64,000 bases of DNA from Gelidibacter salicanalis (GTDB taxonomy: Bacteria > Bacteroidota > Bacteroidia > Flavobacteriales > Flavobacteriaceae): the NCBI RefSeq assembly GCF_016469035.1, contig NZ_JAEHJZ010000021.1:1-64000 (forward strand), in the 5' to 3' direction. Of this stretch, positions 26,490 through 35,824 are shown piece by piece; the first letter of the stretch is position 1; every line of letters begins with the position of its first letter. A program made the position numbers and the translations under genes. Below the pieces are notes generated by a model, which worked only from the letters and a program-made list of their open reading frames with translations, had not been told where the DNA came from and searched no databases.

Positions 26490-26669
26490 CACGCTGACGC
26501 ATCCTCATCAAACTACAAACGAATCGAAGAACTTTCTAAGATTGCAATTGCAGACGATAACTGTATAAACAAAAGCCAAGATGCTAAAACCACGGTTGCA
26601 TTTACTCAAGAAATTGCTGATGCAGAACTGATGAATACCGAAGAAATTATAGTTTTTGCAAACCAATAA
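26490..26669 (+). pseudogene. 3' remnant of an unrecognised gene
   Basis: An open frame of 59 codons with a natural-looking acidic composition (RIEELSKIAIADDN, TTVAFTQEIADAEL) ends in TAA but has no start codon: a stop lies directly upstream at 26487. It looks like the C-terminal end of a decayed protein. I cannot assign a family. Confidence 0.35.
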
Positions 26670-26798
26670 GAATGAATAAAAAGCATTCCCCTTTACATAT
26701 TTTGAGGGACGCTTTTTCGAGGTTCAGCATGTATAAACCTAAAATGTAAAACTCCCATAATTGTTAAACCTTTTTATCTGATACTCATAGAACTTCAT

Positions 26799-26806
26799 TA
26801 AATTTG
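26799..26806 (+). promoter_or_regulatory. -7 element of the aspS promoter
   Basis: TAAATTTG matches TAnnTTTG and lies 20 bp before the aspS ATG, implying a short leader. The -33 TTG is not clear. Confidence 0.5.
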
Positions 26807-26825
26807 CACTTCAATTTTTCATACT

Positions 26826-28580
26826 ATGTACAGAAGTCACAACTGTGGTGAGTTAAGAGCATCACATATCAATACCGAAGTTACCTTATCAGGATGGGTT
26901 CAAAAAAGTCGCGACAAAGGGTTTGTACTTTGGGTAGATTTACGCGACCGTTACGGGATTACGCAACTTGTATTTGATGAGGAGCGCACGCCAAAAGCCT
27001 TGATGGAACAAGCGCAAAATTTAGGACGTGAATTTGTTATTCAAGTTAAAGGAACTGTTATTGAGCGCACCTCCAAAAATGCCAACATTGCCACTGGTGA
27101 TATTGAAATTTTGGTTTCTGAACTGACCCTATTAAATTCGGCACTTCTCCCTCCTTTTACGATTGAAGATGACACTGACGGTGGCGAAGAACTCCGCATG
27201 AAATACCGTTACTTAGACATCCGAAGAAATCCTGTTAAAAACAATTTGATCTTTAGAGCCAAAGTAGCGCAAGAAGTTCGCAATTATTTATCCAATGAAG
27301 GTTTTATAGAAGTTGAAACACCATACTTAATCAAATCCACACCAGAAGGGGCACGCGATTTTGTGGTGCCAAGCCGTATGAATGCAGGGCAGTTTTATGC
27401 ACTTCCACAGAGTCCGCAAACCTTTAAACAACTGTTGATGGTAGGTGGCATGGACAAATATTTCCAAATTGTGAAATGCTTTAGGGATGAAGATTTACGT
27501 GCCGACAGGCAGCCAGAGTTTACGCAAATTGACTGTGAAATGGCGTTTGTTGAACAAGAAGATATCTTGAATGCGTTTGAAGGCTTGACCCGTCATTTAT
27601 TAAAAGAAGTGAATGGGGTGGAAATTGATAAATTCCCACGCATGACGTATGACGAAGCCATGCAAAAGTATGGTAATGACAAACCAGACATCCGGTTCGG
27701 AATGGAATTTGGCGAGTTAAACGAGGTCACTCAACACAAAGATTTTGCAGTGTTCAACTCGGCCGAATTGGTTGTTGGAATTGCAGTACCCGGCGGAAAC
27801 GCTTATACACGTAAAGAAATTGACCAATTGATTGATTGGGTAAAGCGTCCGCAAATTGGTGCCCTAGGCATGATTTACGCACGTTATAATGACGATGGCA
27901 GCTTTAAATCGTCAGTGGATAAATTTTATGATCAAGAAGATTTAGCCACATGGGCTGAACTAACCGGTGCAAAGCCAGGAGATTTGATTTGTGTGCTTTC
28001 AGGAAATACCCATAAAGTAAGAACACAGTTAAGTGCCTTACGTATGGAATTGGCAACGCGATTAGGCTTGCGTAATCCTAAGGAATTTGCACCATTGTGG
28101 GTAGTGGATTTTCCGTTGTTGGAATGGGATGAAGACACCAACCGTTACCACGCCATGCACCATCCGTTTACCTCACCAAAACCAGGACAATTGGAATTGT
28201 TGGATACAGATCCGGGAGCGGTAAAAGCCAACGCATATGATTTGGTATTGAACGGGAATGAAATTGGGGGCGGCTCTATCAGAATTCACGATAAAAAGAC
28301 CCAAGCTTTAATGTTTGATTATTTAGGATTCACTCCTGAAGAAGCCAAAGCACAATTCGGGTTCTTAATGGATGCCTTCCAATATGGTGCACCGCCACAC
28401 GGTGGATTGGCTTTTGGACTGGACAGATTGGTCGCTATTTTGGGCGGACAGGAAACCATTCGCGATTTTATTGCGTTCCCAAAAAACAACAATGGTCGCG
28501 ATGTCATGATTGACGCTCCTGCACCAATTGACGATAAACAACTAGAGGAACTAAGTTTAAGACTTAAGCTCAAATCTTAG
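26826..28580 (+). CDS. aspS: aspartyl-tRNA synthetase
   Basis: 584 residues, the length of the bacterial-type enzyme with the GAD insertion. The N-terminal OB fold ([12 protein letters not shown]) binds the anticodon. Class II motif 2 is around [18 protein letters not shown] (about 218-235), and motif 3 [15 protein letters not shown] lies near 531-545. It charges tRNA-Asp. The long insertion between motifs 2 and 3 separates it from archaeal-type or AsnRS-like proteins. Confidence 0.98.
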   Translation: MYRSHNCGELRASHINTEVTLSGWVQKSRDKGFVLWVDLRDRYGITQLVFDEERTPKALMEQAQNLGREFVIQVKGTVIERTSKNANIATGDIEILVSELTLLNSALLPPFTIEDDTDGGEELRMKYRYLDIRRNPVKNNLIFRAKVAQEVRNYLSNEGFIEVETPYLIKSTPEGARDFVVPSRMNAGQFYALPQSPQTFKQLLMVGGMDKYFQIVKCFRDEDLRADRQPEFTQIDCEMAFVEQEDILNAFEGLTRHLLKEVNGVEIDKFPRMTYDEAMQKYGNDKPDIRFGMEFGELNEVTQHKDFAVFNSAELVVGIAVPGGNAYTRKEIDQLIDWVKRPQIGALGMIYARYNDDGSFKSSVDKFYDQEDLATWAELTGAKPGDLICVLSGNTHKVRTQLSALRMELATRLGLRNPKEFAPLWVVDFPLLEWDEDTNRYHAMHHPFTSPKPGQLELLDTDPGAVKANAYDLVLNGNEIGGGSIRIHDKKTQALMFDYLGFTPEEAKAQFGFLMDAFQYGAPPHGGLAFGLDRLVAILGGQETIRDFIAFPKNNNGRDVMIDAPAPIDDKQLEELSLRLKLKS

Positions 28581-28593
28581 TAAAATTTAAACC

Positions 28594-28625
28594 TTGTCCC
28601 GATAACCATCGGGACAAATTTTTTA
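28594..28625 (+). terminator. terminator after aspS
   Basis: TTGTCCCGAT and ATCGGGACAA form a perfect 10-bp stem with an AACC loop, followed by ATTTTTT. The next gene starts 13 bp later, so some read-through may feed it. Confidence 0.85.
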
Positions 28626-28637
28626 GTAGATTTAAAA

Positions 28638-30425
28638 ATGCCTAAACGACCACTTTTTAAGCAGCTCTTAATTTGGAGAGCTAGATACATTTCCCACAAC
28701 CAGTTTGTGGTTATCTTAAGTATTTTGGTGGGTTTCACCTCAGGTGTTGGTGCGGTTGTTTTAAAAAACCTGACGCATTTTATCCAACATATCATGGAAG
28801 GGCAATTGGTACGGTATTACCATGAAGCTTTCTATTTTCTATTTCCCATTTTGGGCCTGACCTTAGTGTACCTCATCATGAAATATGTCATCAGGCATAG
28901 GGTAAGTCACGGGATTCCTTCAACGCTTTTTTCGATCTCAAAGCGTAAAGGCATCATGAAACGCTATCAAATGTTTGGGTCTATTTTAACTGCACCGCTC
29001 ACCGTGGGTTTTGGAGGTTCTGTAGGGCTGGAAGGCCCCACGGTGGCTACTGGGGCAGCCATAAGTTCAAATATTGCACGGCTATTTCACGTCAATCAAA
29101 CCACGCGGAATTTATTGATTGGGTGCGCCGCGGCGGGAGCTATGTCCTCCATTTTTAAAGCCCCCATTGCAGCCATTATTTTTGCTATAGAAGTATTCAG
29201 TTTAGATTTAACCATTGCCTCCATGTTGCCGTTGTTAATGGCGTCATTGTCTGCTATTTTGACCTCTTATTTTTTTCTTGGTAATGATGTGCTACTACCC
29301 TTCAGCCTCGAAGAAGGCTTTAAATTATCTGATGCGCCGTTTTACTTGCTCTTAGGAGTTGTCGCTGCATTTACGTCCATTTATTTTACTGAGGTTTATG
29401 ATCGCATACAACGGTTATTTGATCGTATTGACTCGCCCATTAAAAAACTGGTGATTGGAGGTTCTCTTTTGGGCATGTTAATTTATTTTATTCCTCCCTT
29501 ATACGGTGAAGGCTTTGAGGTTATTAACAATTTAATTGCGGGGAACCATCAAAAAGCCATTCAGAATAATTTTTTAAATCTCAATTTAGAGAACATTTGG
29601 GTGGTGATTTTACTTTTGGCAGGCTTGGTGTTTTTTAAAATTATTGCCAGCGCACTTACCTTTGGAGCTGGGGGTGTTGGAGGTATTTTTGCACCAACAT
29701 TATTTATGGGCAGCATTATGGGCAACTGTGTTGCAAAACTTATCAATCACAGTGGATTTACAAATTATCCCGTCTCAGAAAGTAATTTTACGCTGGTTGG
29801 CATGGCGGGCTTAATGGCCGGCGTATTACACGCACCCTTAACCGCTATTTTCTTGATTGCCGAAGTCACCGGCGGCTATGAATTATTTATACCGCTGATG
29901 CTTACGGCAGCCATATCCTTCGGCATTACGAAATATTTTCACCCACATTCCGTTTACACAATGGAGTTGGGCCGAAAAGGAGAGCTCATTACCCATGATA
30001 AGGATCATGCAGTGTTGACATTGATGGATATCAATAAAGTTGTGGAAACAAATTTTATTAAAATTACCACCACAATGACTTTGGGCGATATTGTGCACGA
30101 GGCGGTAATCAAATCGAATCGCAATATATTTCCGGTGGTAGACGCCAAATCCAATATATTAAAAGGGATCATTTTGCTGGACGACATCCGCCCAATTATG
30201 TTTGACCCCACGCTCTATTCTGAAGTATTTGCCCGTGATGTTATGCAAGCACCACCAGACACCATCGACATTAAGAAAGACAAAATGACTGAAATCATGA
30301 AAAAATTTCAAGATAGCAATGCGTGGAACCTGCCCGTAGTAGATGACGGGATTTATGTGGGGTTTATCTCCAAATCAAAACTGCTCACCATGTACCGTCG
30401 TAAATTAATTAACATCACACAATAA
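28638..30425 (+). CDS. ClC-family chloride channel/transporter with CBS domains
   Basis: 595 residues. The ClC membrane core (about 20-440) has the ion-pathway motifs SHGIP (90-94), GLEGP with the gating glutamate E132, and GGIFAP (about 354-359). The C-terminal 150 residues form a CBS pair, a cytoplasmic regulatory module that often binds adenine nucleotides. Whether it is a channel or a Cl-/H+ antiporter cannot be decided, because the proton glutamate position was not aligned. It overlaps the following small gene by 1 base. Confidence 0.93.
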   Translation: MPKRPLFKQLLIWRARYISHNQFVVILSILVGFTSGVGAVVLKNLTHFIQHIMEGQLVRYYHEAFYFLFPILGLTLVYLIMKYVIRHRVSHGIPSTLFSISKRKGIMKRYQMFGSILTAPLTVGFGGSVGLEGPTVATGAAISSNIARLFHVNQTTRNLLIGCAAAGAMSSIFKAPIAAIIFAIEVFSLDLTIASMLPLLMASLSAILTSYFFLGNDVLLPFSLEEGFKLSDAPFYLLLGVVAAFTSIYFTEVYDRIQRLFDRIDSPIKKLVIGGSLLGMLIYFIPPLYGEGFEVINNLIAGNHQKAIQNNFLNLNLENIWVVILLLAGLVFFKIIASALTFGAGGVGGIFAPTLFMGSIMGNCVAKLINHSGFTNYPVSESNFTLVGMAGLMAGVLHAPLTAIFLIAEVTGGYELFIPLMLTAAISFGITKYFHPHSVYTMELGRKGELITHDKDHAVLTLMDINKVVETNFIKITTTMTLGDIVHEAVIKSNRNIFPVVDAKSNILKGIILLDDIRPIMFDPTLYSEVFARDVMQAPPDTIDIKKDKMTEIMKKFQDSNAWNLPVVDDGIYVGFISKSKLLTMYRRKLINITQ

Positions 30426-30658
30426 TGAAATATCTAATAATTGTATTGGTAATCCTCACCATAGGCAGTATTGCTGCCGGATTTATTTTTGAGACTGCAT
30501 ATTCCCAAAAAATGATTGGTTTTGGAACTGTGGGATTGTTTCTTGTAGTGTTTCCGTTATTCACCTATCACCGTTGGAAGGACAGAAATTTCAAAGATTA
30601 TATGCTCACTAAAGAGAATTTAGACAAGATGCGCAACAAAGAAAAAAATAAGTTCTAG
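30425..30658 (+). CDS. small two-helix membrane protein, unknown
   Basis: 77 residues with two hydrophobic helices (about 3-21 and 32-50) and a highly charged cytoplasmic tail rich in Lys, Asp and Asn. The start codon overlaps the stop of the ClC gene (TAATG), so expression is coupled. Its stop overlaps the 3' end of tadA on the opposite strand by 4 bp. No known family is recognised, but similar small proteins follow ClC genes in related genomes as far as I recall. It could be a subunit of that transporter. Confidence 0.7.
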   Translation: MKYLIIVLVILTIGSIAAGFIFETAYSQKMIGFGTVGLFLVVFPLFTYHRWKDRNFKDYMLTKENLDKMRNKEKNKF

Positions 30659-31104
30659 TTTAAATTGCGCTTTTCAATAAAAAAGCGTTTCAACAATTGC
30701 GCTGATTCTTCTTCCAACACGCCACCAACCATGACGGTCTTAGGATGCAGCTTTGTATGTAGAGCAATGCAACCGCGTTCAGGATCTCTGGCGCCATACA
30801 CAATTCGGCTAATCTGACTCCAATAAAGCGCTCCAGCACACATTTGGCATGGCTCTAAGGTGACATAAAGCGTGCAGTTAATAAGATATTTCCCGCCTAA
30901 AAAATTGGCAGCTGCTGTAATGGCTTGCATCTCAGCATGAGCCGTTACATCATTGAGTAATTCAGTTAAATTATGTGCTCGTGCAATGATTCTATTATCA
31001 ATTACAATCAGGGCGCCCACAGGAATTTCGCCTTTATCAAAAGCAATTTCAGCTTCCTGCAAAGCTTTTTTCATAAAATAGACATCGTCAAAAGGATTTT
31101 CCAC
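30655..31104 (-). CDS. tadA: tRNA-specific adenosine deaminase (TadA-like)
   Basis: 149 residues. The zinc-binding deaminase motifs HAEMQAI (about 57-63) and PCQMCAGAL (about 87-95) match TadA, which makes inosine at the wobble base of tRNA-Arg. The start is GTG at 31104, supported by ENPFDDVYFMKKALQEAE, the usual beginning in flavobacteria; the only in-frame ATG (residue 11) would remove conserved sequence. A guanine deaminase of the same fold cannot be fully excluded. Confidence 0.87.
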   Translation of the reverse strand: MENPFDDVYFMKKALQEAEIAFDKGEIPVGALIVIDNRIIARAHNLTELLNDVTAHAEMQAITAAANFLGGKYLINCTLYVTLEPCQMCAGALYWSQISRIVYGARDPERGCIALHTKLHPKTVMVGGVLEEESAQLLKRFFIEKRNLN

Positions 31105-31150
31105 AAGGCAATCTTCAAAGGTTAAAAATCAAAAATACAATTTCAAATGC

Positions 31151-31158
31151 TACATTTG
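31151..31158 (+). promoter_or_regulatory. -7 element directly in front of dxs
   Basis: TACATTTG is an exact TAnnTTTG match. Only 7 bases separate it from the dxs ATG, so the transcript would start at or within a few bases of the start codon. Confidence 0.55.
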
Positions 31159-31165
31159 TAGTCAG

Positions 31166-32944
31166 ATGAAAAATATATTGGACCATATCCATTCACCTTC
31201 AGATTTAAGAGCTTTAAATCAGGAAGACCTACCGCAACTAGCCAAAAACCTACGCAACTTCATTATTGATATCGTAGCCACAAAAGAAGGACATTTAGGC
31301 GCTAGTTTGGGTGTGATAGAGCTGACCATTGCTTTGCATTATGTGTTTAATACGCCCGAAGATTTATTGGTTTGGGATGTGGGACATCAAGCCTACGGAC
31401 ATAAGATTTTGACAGGGAGAAAAGATAATTTTCATACCAACAGACAGCTTGGGGGCATCAGCGGTTTCCCTAAACGGGATGAAAGTACATATGACACTTT
31501 TGGCGTAGGCCACTCCTCCACCTCTATTTCTGCAGCTTTAGGAATGGCCATTGCCTCCCAATTAAAAGGTGAAGACAAACATCACGTGGCGATCATTGGC
31601 GATGCGTCTATTGCGAGTGGGATGGCTTTTGAAGGTCTTAATCACGCAGGCGTTACCGATGCCAATTTGCTCGTCATCCTTAATGATAATGCGATTGGTA
31701 TCGACCCGAGTGTTGGTGCTTTAAAGCAGTATTTAACCAACGTCAAAAAAGGCACCGAAAAACAGGATAACATTTTTGAAGCATTAAACTTTGATTATAC
31801 GGGCCCAATTGATGGTCATGATTTGGATGCCATCATATTGGAATTAAACCGATTGAAATCTGTTAAAGGCCCTAAATTTTTGCACGTCATCACCACCAAA
31901 GGAAAAGGCTTAAAACAAGCGGAAGAAAATCAGGTGACGTATCACGCACCAGGAAAATTCGATTCGCTTACGGGGGAATTAATTGCAAAATCAGCATCGT
32001 CACTTACGAAGTTTCAGGATGTTTTTGGATTGACCTTGGTAGAATTGGCTGAACAAAATCCGAAGATTGTAGGCATTACACCCGCAATGCCAACCGGAAG
32101 TTCTTTAAAATTCATGATGGCTCAAATGCCGGATCGAGCTATTGATGTAGGTATTGCTGAACAACACGCGGTAACACTTTCAGCAGGAATGGCCACACAG
32201 GGTATGGTGGTGTTTTGCAACATCTATTCTACGTTTTTACAACGCGCCTATGATCAGGTCATTCATGACGTGGCGTTGCAGAATTTACCGGTTATTTTTT
32301 GTTTGGATCGTGCAGGTTTGGTAGGTGAAGACGGTGCTACCCATCACGGGGTGTTTGATTTGGCGTATTTACGGTGCATTCCTAAGCTCATCATTATGGC
32401 ACCTCGTGACGAACGGGAGTTACGCAACATCATGTACACGGCACAATTGGGTCTCGATCACCCTATCGCCATCAGATATCCGCGTGGGTATGGATCGGTC
32501 GCAGATTGGAAACAGCCGTTTGAAAAATTAGCTATTGGCAAGGGTGAAATCCTTAAAGAAGGAAAAGATATTGCGGTGTTGACCGTAGGATTCATCGCAG
32601 AAAACGCAAAAGAAGGCATTTTAAATGTGAGCAATTCACGGGATATTGCCCATTACGACCTGCGTTTTATAAAACCTTTGGACGAAGCATTGTTGCACGA
32701 CATCTTTACAACCGTTAAATATATTGTCACCATTGAGGATGGCACGGTAAAAGGCGGATTTGGATCAGCCATTCTAGAATTTGCTGCGGAACACGACTAC
32801 CATCTTCCTATAAAAGTGCTCGGTATTCCTGATGCGTTTATTGAACAAGGTTCGGTAAAACAATTACAAGAATTATCGCAGCTAGATGCTGATTATATCT
32901 CTAAAACTTTAGAAGCAGCATTAGCTCGAATCCAGGACATCTAA
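31166..32944 (+). CDS. dxs: 1-deoxy-D-xylulose-5-phosphate synthase
   Basis: 592 residues, slightly short for the family but complete. Thiamine-diphosphate motifs GDASIASGMAFEGLNHAG (about 147-164) with NDNAIGIDPSVGA follow the N-terminal VWDVGHQAYGHKILTG. The transketolase pyrimidine domain has GIAEQHAVTLSAGMA (about 329-343) and the C-terminal domain ends normally. It joins pyruvate and glyceraldehyde-3-phosphate in the first step of the MEP isoprenoid pathway. Its stop codon abuts the stop of the convergent dGTPase gene with no spacer. Confidence 0.96.
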   Translation: MKNILDHIHSPSDLRALNQEDLPQLAKNLRNFIIDIVATKEGHLGASLGVIELTIALHYVFNTPEDLLVWDVGHQAYGHKILTGRKDNFHTNRQLGGISGFPKRDESTYDTFGVGHSSTSISAALGMAIASQLKGEDKHHVAIIGDASIASGMAFEGLNHAGVTDANLLVILNDNAIGIDPSVGALKQYLTNVKKGTEKQDNIFEALNFDYTGPIDGHDLDAIILELNRLKSVKGPKFLHVITTKGKGLKQAEENQVTYHAPGKFDSLTGELIAKSASSLTKFQDVFGLTLVELAEQNPKIVGITPAMPTGSSLKFMMAQMPDRAIDVGIAEQHAVTLSAGMATQGMVVFCNIYSTFLQRAYDQVIHDVALQNLPVIFCLDRAGLVGEDGATHHGVFDLAYLRCIPKLIIMAPRDERELRNIMYTAQLGLDHPIAIRYPRGYGSVADWKQPFEKLAIGKGEILKEGKDIAVLTVGFIAENAKEGILNVSNSRDIAHYDLRFIKPLDEALLHDIFTTVKYIVTIEDGTVKGGFGSAILEFAAEHDYHLPIKVLGIPDAFIEQGSVKQLQELSQLDADYISKTLEAALARIQDI

Positions 32945-34288
32945 TTAAAAATGCGTCCCTTGGAGTTTTTTATGCGTCATAATGGCTTTGCTGTCTGAAA
33001 ATTTTGCCACATAATTACAAATACCCAACAAGCTGTGATAGATATTTTCTTGATTCAAATCTAAAGTTTTGGGGAAAATCTTAAGAATTGATTTGTTATA
33101 ACTGCCTAAGGTGCCTTGATGGTGATTTAAAATCGTGTCCGTAAACACGTCTAAAATGCCATCAATAATTTTAAATCCGGCGATTTCTTTATCCACCACT
33201 TCAGCCGATTGATAGACTTTTTCAACACTCACTTTAATAATGTCTTTAATTTGAGCCTGATATTTAGACACATCCATCAATGTTTTTTCAAAAGTGCCGT
33301 TCAGGATATCTTCTTCGTGTTTCATAAACAATTCTACAGCTTCATTAATTAAGGTACTAATAGCCAAGGCGCGCAAATAACTGATGCGGTCTTCCGTATT
33401 GGACAACGCATGGTAGTTGTTCGTATTAATCGTATCTCTTACCAATTTGATTAGGTATTCTAAAGCGTATTCTTCATCAATCAATCCCAAGTTGATCCCA
33501 TCTTCAAAATCGATAATGGTGTAACAAATATCATCGGCAGCTTCTACTAAAAAAGCTAATGGATGTCTGGAATAGCTCAAATCTTCAGCATTCCCACGAT
33601 TGATGAGTCCAAGTTCTTGTGCCACGTCTTCAAAAGCATTTTTCTCACTTTGAAAAAAGCCATATTTTTTATCCGCAATATGTGTGGTTGGTTTTTTTGG
33701 CAAAGATTCTTTAGGGTATTTTGTAAACGCACCAAGGGTGGCGTAGCTCAAACGTAAACCGCCTAATCGTCCAACACGACTTTCGGTCAATATTTTAAAA
33801 CCGTTGGCGTTGCCTTCAAAATCACATAAATCTTGATATTCTTTATCGGTTAATTGCGACTTAAACTGCTTGCCTTTGCCGTTATTAAAAAATTCGCCAA
33901 TCGCTTTCTCTCCAGAGTGACCAAAAGGCGGGTTTCCAATATCATGCGCCAAAGCTGCCGCGGCTACAATGGCACCAAAGTCGTTAGCTTGATAGCCGTG
34001 AATATTTTGAAGATGCGGATATTTAGCCAATACTTTCTGACCCACACGTCTTCCTAAACTTCTGCCTACCACGCTCACTTCCAAACTATGCGTCAATCGG
34101 GTGTGTACAAAATCAGTCTGCGACATCGGAATGACCTGGGTTTTATCTTGAAGACTTCTGAATTCTGAAGAGAAAATGATTCGATCATAGTCCACTTCAA
34201 AGCCTAAACGTGTTTCATCCTGTTCTTTTCTGATACGTTTGTGTGTATCTCCAAATCGTTTTAATGATAATAATTGTTCCCAGTTCAT
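32945..34288 (-). CDS. dgt: deoxyguanosinetriphosphate triphosphohydrolase
   Basis: 447 residues. The HD-domain metal ligands are visible as H67 (RLTHSLEV) and H115-D116 (ALAHDIGNPPFGH). FSSEFRSLQDKTQV near 39-52 is the typical dNTPase N-terminal signature. It splits dGTP or other dNTPs into deoxynucleoside and tripolyphosphate, adjusting nucleotide pools. It is monocistronic and divergent from the lipoprotein/TonB receptor pair. Confidence 0.94.
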   Translation of the reverse strand: MNWEQLLSLKRFGDTHKRIRKEQDETRLGFEVDYDRIIFSSEFRSLQDKTQVIPMSQTDFVHTRLTHSLEVSVVGRSLGRRVGQKVLAKYPHLQNIHGYQANDFGAIVAAAALAHDIGNPPFGHSGEKAIGEFFNNGKGKQFKSQLTDKEYQDLCDFEGNANGFKILTESRVGRLGGLRLSYATLGAFTKYPKESLPKKPTTHIADKKYGFFQSEKNAFEDVAQELGLINRGNAEDLSYSRHPLAFLVEAADDICYTIIDFEDGINLGLIDEEYALEYLIKLVRDTINTNNYHALSNTEDRISYLRALAISTLINEAVELFMKHEEDILNGTFEKTLMDVSKYQAQIKDIIKVSVEKVYQSAEVVDKEIAGFKIIDGILDVFTDTILNHHQGTLGSYNKSILKIFPKTLDLNQENIYHSLLGICNYVAKFSDSKAIMTHKKLQGTHF

Positions 34289-34340
34289 AGTAATGCTTTA
34301 AGCGCACGCAAGATACATTTTTCAATGTTAAATTTAGATC

Positions 34341-34402
34341 ACCTATTTGTAATAATTCACCTAAAACTAACATAAACCTAACTTTTATATGACCTAGGTT
34401 TA
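34341..34402. promoter_or_regulatory. phased ACCTA repeats and inverted repeat upstream of the lipoprotein/TonB pair
   Basis: ACCTA occurs at 34341, 34359, 34376 and 34392, spaced 18, 17 and 16 bp. The last two lie in a perfect 8-bp inverted repeat, TAAACCTA (34373-34380) and TAGGTTTA (34395-34402), 14 bp apart. TTTCTTTG at 34438-34445, close to a -7 element, follows about 35 bp downstream. The arrangement suggests a multi-site operator. Confidence 0.5.
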
Positions 34403-34492
34403 ATACTGAGGTAACACAGTTTTTACACAATGTCGCTTTCTTTGTAAAAAAAATTTAAACTTTAAATCAAACAATCCTAAATTAAAAAAATC

Positions 34493-35728
34493 ATGAAAAA
34501 ATTCTATTACTTGGCGATATCGATTTTAGCGTTAAATTTTGCTACAAGTTGTGCTGATAACGATGTCATATCAAATGATGATGATGGAGGTGAAACTGGA
34601 GATATTATCACTAAAACAGGAATACTTACTGCAGATGAAACTTGGACTGCTAACAATATTTATGTTTTATCAGGAAAAGTTGTAGTCGATGAAGGTGTCA
34701 CGCTTACCATCAACAAAGGTACAATTATTAAGGGAGCTGAGGGACAGTTATCTTTGGCTTCGGCTTTAGTGATTGACCAAGGCGGCAAATTAATGGCTGA
34801 AGGTACGGCACAAGAACCAATTATCTTCACTTCTATATTAGATGATATCCAAGTAGGACAAACAAGAGGTTCAAATTTAACGATGGCTAACTCAGGTTTA
34901 TGGGGTGGTGTAATTGTTTTAGGAAAAGCGCCTATATCTGTAAGTGGTGATATTCAGACAAACCGTATTGAAGGTCTTCCTGCTACCGAAAGTTATGGTG
35001 AATATGGTGGGAACGTTTCAAATGACAACTCTGGTGTGTTAAAATATATTTCTATCCGCCATGGTGGAATATCTATTGCAACTGATAACGAAATTAATGG
35101 TTTAACCTTAGGTGGTGTTGGTTCAAGTACTGTTATTGATAACATTGAAGTAGTTGCTAACCAAGATGATTCTATTGAATGGTTTGGAGGCACTGTTAAT
35201 GTATCAAATGTATTAACATACGGTCAAGGTGATGATGGTTTAGATGCTGATGAGGCTTGGTCTGGTACAATTAACAACGCTTTGGTAATTTTGGGTGCTG
35301 ACTCTGATTCAGCTTTAGAGCTTGATGGCCCTGCTGGTTCTTCAGCAACTGAAGGTGGTTATACCATTCAAAATGTCACCATCATTGGTGACGCTGGCGG
35401 TACTTCAAAATATGCTGATTTAAGAGATGGTCTTATAGCCAACATGAACAATATTTTGGCCTATGGTTTCTCTGCTACAGCAACTGTAAAAGTAAACGGA
35501 GCAGATTCTCAAACAGAATTGACAAATGGAAGAATCGCATTTTCTAAATGGGAAATCGTACTTCCTTCTGGTGTTACTCTACCAAGCATCATTACCGGTG
35601 CCTTACCAGGCGACGAAGCTAAATTTTTAAATAATGCTACAGCAATCGCCTCTCCAAGTGTTGCCACTGTTGGTGCAAATACTACCGTATTTTCATGGAC
35701 GTATGCAGCGTATTTAAATGCCTTTTAA
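34493..35728 (+). CDS. surface lipoprotein, beta-helix-like
   Basis: 411 residues. The signal peptide ends in a lipobox at about residue 20 (FATSC), followed by an Asp/Asn-rich stretch (DNDVISNDDDGG), often seen in surface-exported lipoproteins of Bacteroidota. The rest is Gly/Asn/Val-rich with repeating short strands (VVVDEGVTLTINKGTIIKGA, GLTLGGVGSSTVIDNIEVV), consistent with a right-handed beta-helix. Similar proteins are found beside TonB receptors and are sometimes misnamed multidrug transporters. It likely works with the receptor encoded 96 bp downstream. The ligand is unknown. Confidence 0.7.
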   Translation: MKKFYYLAISILALNFATSCADNDVISNDDDGGETGDIITKTGILTADETWTANNIYVLSGKVVVDEGVTLTINKGTIIKGAEGQLSLASALVIDQGGKLMAEGTAQEPIIFTSILDDIQVGQTRGSNLTMANSGLWGGVIVLGKAPISVSGDIQTNRIEGLPATESYGEYGGNVSNDNSGVLKYISIRHGGISIATDNEINGLTLGGVGSSTVIDNIEVVANQDDSIEWFGGTVNVSNVLTYGQGDDGLDADEAWSGTINNALVILGADSDSALELDGPAGSSATEGGYTIQNVTIIGDAGGTSKYADLRDGLIANMNNILAYGFSATATVKVNGADSQTELTNGRIAFSKWEIVLPSGVTLPSIITGALPGDEAKFLNNATAIASPSVATVGANTTVFSWTYAAYLNAF

Positions 35729-35751
35729 TTAAAAAATAACAGATCACAAAT

Positions 35752-35790
35752 AAATGTCCATTAGCCCTAAAAGGCCATGGACATTTTATT
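35752..35790 (+). promoter_or_regulatory. stem-loop between lipoprotein and TonB receptor genes
   Basis: AAATGTCCAT (35752-35761) pairs with ATGGACATTT (35777-35786) around a loop that has a second GCC/GGC pairing. A short TTATTC follows. It could act as an attenuator or mRNA-stability element that sets different levels for the two products. It also covers the alternative ATG at 35777. Confidence 0.6.
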
Positions 35791-35824
35791 CATTTATAAA
35801 ATTAGTTTACACAAATTAGCCATA

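Larger units (their letters stand above)
26069..26825. other. 757-bp intergenic region with two solitary terminators and a gene remnant
   Basis: No complete gene. It contains two plus-strand terminator hairpins (26350-26380 and 26448-26478) that do not follow any annotated plus-strand gene, a coding-like fragment without a start (26490-26669), and the aspS promoter. One or two small RNAs could end at the terminators. Confidence 0.5.

Noticed and set aside
35777-35824. Upstream start for the TonB receptor gene
   Set aside because: It lies within a stem-loop and would place 16 residues before the signal peptide.
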